The position numbers were made by a program, and so were the translations under genes. A stretch of 64,000 nt of DNA from Congeria kusceri (lineage: Eukaryota; Mollusca; Bivalvia; Myida; Dreissenidae). The stretch's first letter is position 1, and every line of letters starts with the position of its first letter. Shown here piece by piece: positions 58,361 to 64,000 of this stretch. The notes beneath the pieces are model-generated. The model was not told the origin of the DNA. It ran no database searches and saw nothing but the letters and a program-made list of their open reading frames with translations. Location: assembly GCA_027627225.1 (NCBI GenBank), contig JAPFQT010000162.1, positions 85,001 through 149,000 on the forward strand, written 5' to 3'.

Positions 58361-59708
58361 AATATACATTCAATTCCTATAATTACAATACGATGCTGAA
58401 TTGTTTTTTTCTTCACTTAAAAGGACAAAAATGACCAGTTAAACATACTTAATCTTGTTTACTTGCGTTCAAATACATTGGATTTCTACGTTTTTACATT
58501 TTAGTCCCGCCTTCGTTTGCTTGTGAAAAAAGATGCTTCTACAAATGTCAATTATATTCAAATCAATCAGCAATATTATCCAATCATACAACTTGGATAT
58601 TTCACACAAAAGACCACGTACGATATTCACGTAGTATGTATTGTAATTTTAAAATTCGATTAATGAATATTATCCTTTAACAAAACCCGGATCAGTGTAT
58701 GGTTTACTGGCCTAATTGATTTTGTCGTATGGTGGCATAGAACTGCCAAATGACAACCACTTTAGGTTCGTGAACACATTCGTGTTACCACTTTAGGTTC
58801 TTGTTATAAATCTTATACTTTTTTACGTAAGATATTGTTCTGCTTAATAACAAAATGCAAGAAAGTGCCAAAAATTATTTGCATTCAATGGTATTTAGTC
58901 AACGACACACGACAAAGTCAGTGCGCAACGTATCTTAAAGTACGCCTGTCTTAAATATATGTTACAAAAAAGCGGACATTCCAAATATTTAAAATGATGC
59001 CACAATTTTAACTCATATCTTAATTGTCATTATTTATAGAATAGACAATGTATTTTGTATTATTCCATATTACGAACATATTACAACTTATTTTATATTA
59101 TTTTTTACACAAGCAAAAACCAAATACAGGTATATGGTCATGCATAGTATATAGCTTAAAAAGCGAAATATCAAACATGTGTTTATTTGAATTACATGCA
59201 TTATTGACAAAAATGTGATAAAGAACAATGTTATGTGTATGTAATGAATATATATTTTTATTTAATTCTATTTCAATTTAAACATCAATATCGGTATTGC
59301 TGGTGCGAACCATCGGTTCGATAAAAAAAAGTTTATTTTATAATACTTAATTTAGAGCGGATCTATAAATAATAAGATGTAAGCATAAAGCATGCTACCA
59401 AAATTTAAAAGTAAACACTTTAGTAAATCAGTTGTCAGTTATAGGTTTGAATAGTCTTAACATTTCACATTTTAATGTCCGATGATTTAGAACGCACTTC
59501 AATGAGAGAAAAAAAACAAAACAACAACGCTAACATATTCTTTTATAAGCAATCTTATTTAGGAGTTTGTGCCTATTTAAAAAGTAAATTTGATTCGTTT
59601 TCTTTCAAGAAAAGCGGCTGCATTACTGTAAGGGCAAAACAAAAGCCTCCAATCCTTATACCTTAATGAAAGGGGTATCACAATTTAACAAAATGCCAGG
59701 TAATGCAC

Positions 59709-59810
59709 CGGTGTCTCCTAAAGGTTGTCCATTTATGTATCCTAAATGTTGTAAATTGATGTCTCCTAAAGGTTGATTCGGTGTCACCTAAAGGCTTCAT
59801 CGGTTTCATC
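59709..59810 (+). repeat. Internal CTCCTAAAGGTTG repeats
   Basis: GTCTCCTAAAGGTTG-type words occur four to five times here, once more at 60308-60350 within copy 1, and again at 62418-62500 and 63017-63055 within copy 2. Short degenerate tandem repeat. Confidence 0.7.
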
Positions 59811-60442
59811 TCAATGGTTCCTTACTCTTTTCCTGTAACATTAAATATCGCTCACATGATAAGATCAAGAGTCGGCCACCGCAAATTGACTTCGATAATG
59901 CTTTATGTCACTTTTTAATATTAAAAGTTCTGCGAAAAAAAAGACATACTACAAAAGATAGTGCACATCTAAACGGGAAGCAGTATTGACTTAGAATATA
60001 AGTTGCCAAAAAACTGTTGTTCGAATCATCTTAAAGTATACCACACCTTTAAGTCATATTAAGGGCGTTGTTATATTTAGATTGTATAATATATAATTTA
60101 TCCCTTTATATTATGAAGATATTACATGAGTAAAAACATTAACATCAAGCAATATATGTACATGTTTATGCGTAATAATGAGATTAAACATCGAGATCTC
60201 AGAAATATAAACATTATTATTATATGCATTAATTTACAAAATGTGATTTAGTACTATGAAGTGTACATGCATGCCATTTTATCAACTAGAAAGCCCCCAT
60301 TCATGTCTCCTAAAGGTTGCATCGGTGTCATCCAAAGGCTGCATCAATTGATTTGCGTGTTTTACGGTAGCACTTAAGGTGTCCGTTGAATTCAAAAGTC
60401 GGACACCCTGAATCGTCTAAGATAGTTATGTTTTATTTAACA

Positions 60443-60521
60443 CAGGTTTCAGTGGGATACCAATTGGGACAGAGTAACAGATCAGCAGTCAATGTTCAGC
60501 GTTGTAGAAGACATATAAAAA
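60443..60521 (+). other. Coding-like terminal piece in the direct repeat
   Basis: After TTTAACACAG the sequence reads (G)TTTCAGTGGGATACC..., which in one frame gives FQWDTNWDRVTDQQSMFSVV, EDI, stop. The copy at 63153-63231 keeps this frame, with substitutions (SMFS to STCS). It looks like a terminal exon carried along by the duplication, but two short copies are weak evidence and no upstream partner exon was found. Confidence 0.25.
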
Positions 60522-60538
60522 AGATATTAAGCTAGTTA

Positions 60539-60987
60539 AAGGAAAGTAGATGTAGCTACCAGTTCGTTAATCATTAATTGTAATGCTCAACGCCAGAATA
60601 ATGTGGAATGTTTCTGTTTTCATTAAAATTGTTGTCATCACCTATATCAATGATATAATGTTATACAAAAACGATTAAACCGTAATGGCCGAGTCGTTAA
60701 GGTATTAGCCTTTTGATGCGGAGTTCTGAGGCTCTTACCCCGGTGGGAGCAACTTTTTTCTCTTTGTGATCTATTGTAGTTACGATGCACCGTTAAGATT
60801 TCTTAGGGCATACTTCAAAAATACAAATATTATAATGCGAACAATTCCCACCACCTTAAAACCAACACATTTTAATTATTAGTTTTTAAAGATGTCTGAA
60901 CGAATTCAGTTTGATAAAAGCAATGCACATTTATTAACATTTAAGTTGAACATTACATACATGTTGATTATTTAAGAATTGAACTAC
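60539..60987. other. Spacer between the two 2.27-kb units
   Basis: Unique AT-rich sequence. 60680-60750 has a tRNA-like piece (TAATGGCCGAGTCGTTAAGG, then TTTTGATGCGGAGTTCTGAGGCTC...CCGGTGGGAGCAA) that resembles a long-variable-arm tRNA head of a SINE. Confidence 0.55.
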
Positions 60988-63247
60988 CATGATCTGCGCT
61001 TCAGCGATGTTTGAGGTTTGTTTTGGCCTGTATGAATAAATTAGGTTCCAAAAGCTGACCTTCATACATTGATGAAGCGCAGACAATATACATTCAATGC
61101 CTATAATTGCAATTCGATGCTAAATTGTTTTCTTCTTCACTTAAAAGGACAAAAATGACCAGTTAAACACATTTAATCTTGCGTACTTGCGTTCAAATAC
61201 ATTGGATTTCTATGTATTTACATTTGAGTCCCGCCTTCGATTGCTTGTGAAAAAAGATGCTTCTACAAATGTCAATTATATTCAAATCAATCTGCAATAT
61301 TATCCATATTACTTGGATATTTCATACAAAAGACCACGTGCGTAATGTCTGTGATATTCACGGAGTATGTATTGTGATTTTGAAATTCGATTAATGAACA
61401 TTATCCTTTAACAAAACCCAGATCAGTGAATGGTTAACTGGCCTAATTAATCTTTGTCGTATGGTGGCATAGAACTGCCAAATGACAACCACTTTAGGTT
61501 CGTGTTATAAATCTTATACTTTCTTTATGTAAGATATTTTTCTGCTTAATAACAAAATGCAAGAAAGTGTCAAAAATTATTTGCATTCAATGGTATTTAG
61601 TAAACGACACACGACAAAAGTCAGTGCGCAACGTATCTGAAAGTAAGCCTGTCTTAAATATATGTTAGAAAAAAGCTGTTATTCCAAATATATAACATGA
61701 TGCCACAGTTTTAACTCATATCTTAATTGGCCTTATTTATAGAATAGACAATATATTTTGTATTATTCCATATTACGAAGATATAACAACTTAAATTATA
61801 TTATTTTTTACACAAACAAAAACCAAATACAGGTATATGGTCATGCATAGTCTATAGCTTAAAAAGCGAAATATCAAACATGTGTTTATTTGAATTACAT
61901 GCATTATTGACAAAAATGTGATGAAGAACAATGTTATGTGTATGTCATCAATATATTTTTTTATTTAATTCTAATTCAATTTAAACATCAATGTCGGTAT
62001 TCCTATTGTGAATCATCGGTTCGATTTAAAAAAAAAGTTTATTTTATAATACTTAATTTAGAGCGGATCTATAAATAATAAGATGTAAGCATAAAGCATG
62101 CTACCAAAATTTAAAAGTAAACACTTTAGTAAATCATCTGTCAGTTATATGTTTGAATAGTCTTAACATTTCACATTTTAATGTCCGATGATTTAGAACG
62201 CACTTCAGTGAGATAAAACAAAATAAAACAACAACGCTAACATATTCGTTTATAAGCAATCTTATTTAGGAGTTTGTGCCTATTTAAAAAATAAATTTGA
62301 TTCGTTTTCTTTCAAGGAAAGCGACTGCATTACTGTAAGGGCAAAAAAAAGCCTCCAATCCTTATACTTCAATGAAAGGGGTATCACAATTTAACAAAAT
62401 GCCGGGTAAAGCACCGGTGTCTCCTAAAGGTTGTCCATTTATGTATCCTAAAGGTTGTACATTGATGTCTCCTAAAGGTTGATTCGGTGTCACCTAAACA
62501 CTGCATCGGTATAATCTCAATGGTTCCTTGCTCTTTTCCTGTAACATTAAATATCGCTCACAGGATAAAATCAAGAGTCGGCCACCGCAAATTGACTTCG
62601 ATAATGTTTTATGTCACTTTTTAATATTAAAATTTATGCGAAAAAAAAGACATACTACAAAAGGTCGTGCGCATCTAAACGGGAAGCAGTATCGACTTAG
62701 AATATAAGTTGCAAAAAAACTGTTGTTCGAATCATCTTAAAGTATACCACACCTTTAAAAAAGTCATATCAAGGGCGTTGTTATATTTAGATGGTAAAAT
62801 ATATAATTTATCCCTTATTATTATGAAGATATTACATGAGTAAGAACATTAACATCAAGAAATATATGTACATGTTTATGCGTAATACTGAGATTAAACA
62901 TCGAGATCTCAGAAATATAAACATTATTATTATATGCATTACTTTACAAAATGTGATTTAGTACTATGAAGTGTACATGCATGCCATTTTATCACCTAGA
63001 AAGCCCCCATTCATGTCTCCTAAAGGTTGCATCGGTGTCATCCAAAGGCTGCATCACTGTACTTGCTTGTTTTACGGTAGCACTTATTTGTCCGTTGAAT
63101 TCAAAAGTCGGACACCCTGAATCGTCTAAGATATTTATGTTTTATATAACACAGGTTTCAGTGGGATACCAATTGGGACAGAGTAACAGATCAGCAGTCA
63201 ACGTGCAGCGTTGTAGAAGACATATAAAAAAGATATTAAGCTAGTTA
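60988..63247 (+). repeat. 2.27-kb direct repeat, copy 2
   Basis: Partner of 58264-60538. Immediately followed at 63249 by the 47-bp segment that also occurs at 10703, so the right boundary of this copy falls at the edge of another dispersed repeat. Confidence 0.9.
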
Positions 63248-63248
63248 T

Positions 63249-63965
63249 AGTAGAAAGTGTTTCTCTATATGTGTGAGATTTTATTTACTGCTTATAAAAA
63301 CTGCTGGGATTATTTATGAAAATTCCTCTATCTTAATTAGTTTGTGTTCAATTTTGGTCTATTTTAAAAAAAGCCTATATTCTGAGCGTAATTCAAAGGT
63401 AAATATTGGGGGAAAATATACACTCTTTAAGCAGGAGAATGGGGCCAAAGTTCGGCCCCAAATAGGCCCTAAAATGACTGGCTTTGCACGCTCATCAATA
63501 TAATTTTACCTTTGAACTTTTACTGTGACCTTGACCATGAACCATGGGATCTGGTTCTCGAAACTCAGCGTTACACCATGCTTAACACTTCCGCCAATTT
63601 ATTTCAAACGCCTTCCTTGCTGGACAAAATTATCATCCGGACAGGGTCTATCAGACTTTACGCTGACAATAGACCCTGCTACCCCCACCCCTAGCAGGCA
63701 TATTCGGGACAGTGTTGTTATGAAAGTACCATATCTAAGCTGTCATTTGGTGGTTGGCTGCACGATGGCTGTTGGTTATTTTTGATGCTACGTCATGTTA
63801 AAATATGTTACCATTTTTTAAAAGATAGCAAATGGTAGAAGAACGCATAGCTAGGTTTATCTTTTATGGGCCGTGTTTTTATTCGAACAGCACAATACAA
63901 GTGATTTGTGAGATTCAAGTACACTATCAGTTATTTGTGCATTTTAGGTATGATATTTTATCATT
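63249..63965. other. Right end of window, no gene recognised
   Basis: 63249-63295 is the 47-bp match to 10703-10749. The remainder, including TGTGACCTTGACCATGAACC near 63522, looks like dispersed bivalve-type repeat. The overlapping open frames at 63512-63785 have no support. Confidence 0.5.
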
Positions 63966-64000
63966 TTTAGCTCGACTGTTCGAGTAATAAGTGAGCTTTC
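63966..64000 (+). repeat. Start of a further dispersed repeat, cut by the window edge
   Basis: TTTTTAGCTCGACTGTTCGAGTAATAAGTGAGCTTTC resembles the opening of the AGCTC(A/G)...GTGAGCTTT repeat class with a CTCGA/TCGAG hairpin. Truncated by the end of the sequence. Confidence 0.55.

Larger units (their letters stand above)
58264..60538 (+). repeat. 2.27-kb direct repeat, copy 1
   Basis: Begins CATGATCTGCGCTTCAGCGA and ends GATATTAAGCTAGTTA. Copy 2 is at 60988-63247, in the same order and orientation, about 93-95 percent alike by eye, with small indels (for example ~29 bp near 58775 absent from copy 2). It contains the TATGGTGGCATAGAACTGCC motif, CTCCTAAAGGTTG repeats, and a coding-like end after TTTAACACAG. 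No transposase. Confidence 0.9.

Noticed and set aside
63512..63785. Overlapping open frames of 60 and 86 residues at the right end
   Set aside because: Two frames over the same repeat-like sequence with GTGACCTTGACC; no coding signature.

Overview
This is an AT-rich eukaryotic (metazoan) window: coding exons are short, carry GT-AG splice signals, and sit in introns packed with repeats. Repeats that start near CTCACCTGAGC and end near CTCAGGTGAGC, tandem blocks with GTGACCTTGACC, tRNA-headed SINEs and 'unit ~165 bp' tandem repeats together look like a bivalve mollusc genome. That is inference from repeat style; I cannot name the species.

Three protein-coding loci can be supported, all on the + strand. 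Locus A (about 1.1-7.5 kb) has a small spliced acidic ORF1 that stops one base before the ATG of an uninterrupted 1024-residue ORF2. ORF2 has coiled coils, an acidic-residue core that looks transposase-derived, and a Tudor-like tail. Locus B (about 12.7 or 18.4 kb to 42.2 kb) is the most striking. I read 22 exons whose splice phases chain without a break (4848 coding bases if all are joined). In order they encode a KMT5A/SET8-like SET domain, four RanBP2-type zinc fingers, an FxFG-rich nucleoporin-like segment, acidic stretches with basic patches, zinc-binding clusters, a tyrosine-recombinase fold split over several exons, an acidic 11-residue repeat, and a C-terminal Myb/SANT-like domain. An in-frame TAA interrupts the recombinase domain. 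Locus C (51.6-57.0 kb) is a second, related SET-domain gene with two introns at the same places and phases as locus B; its SET exon has a one-base frameshift and its 3' half is not seen in the window.

The rest is intergenic or intronic DNA. 7.7-18.2 kb holds a CATATG palindromic array, a non-LTR retrotransposon 3' fragment and a large tandem-repeat element. 43-51 kb holds MITE-like elements, including one nested inside another, two large hairpins, and a pair of trinucleotide-headed repeats. 55.9-56.6 kb is a long trinucleotide tract within an intron of locus C. 58.3-63.2 kb is a 2.27-kb unit present twice in direct orientation.

Exon coordinates were read by eye from splice consensus, phase continuity and protein resemblance to families recalled from memory. 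No alignment or transcript data were available. Two links in the locus B chain are weak (the 28-base exon at 24593 and the 29224/30153 junction), so it could be two or three neighbouring genes.
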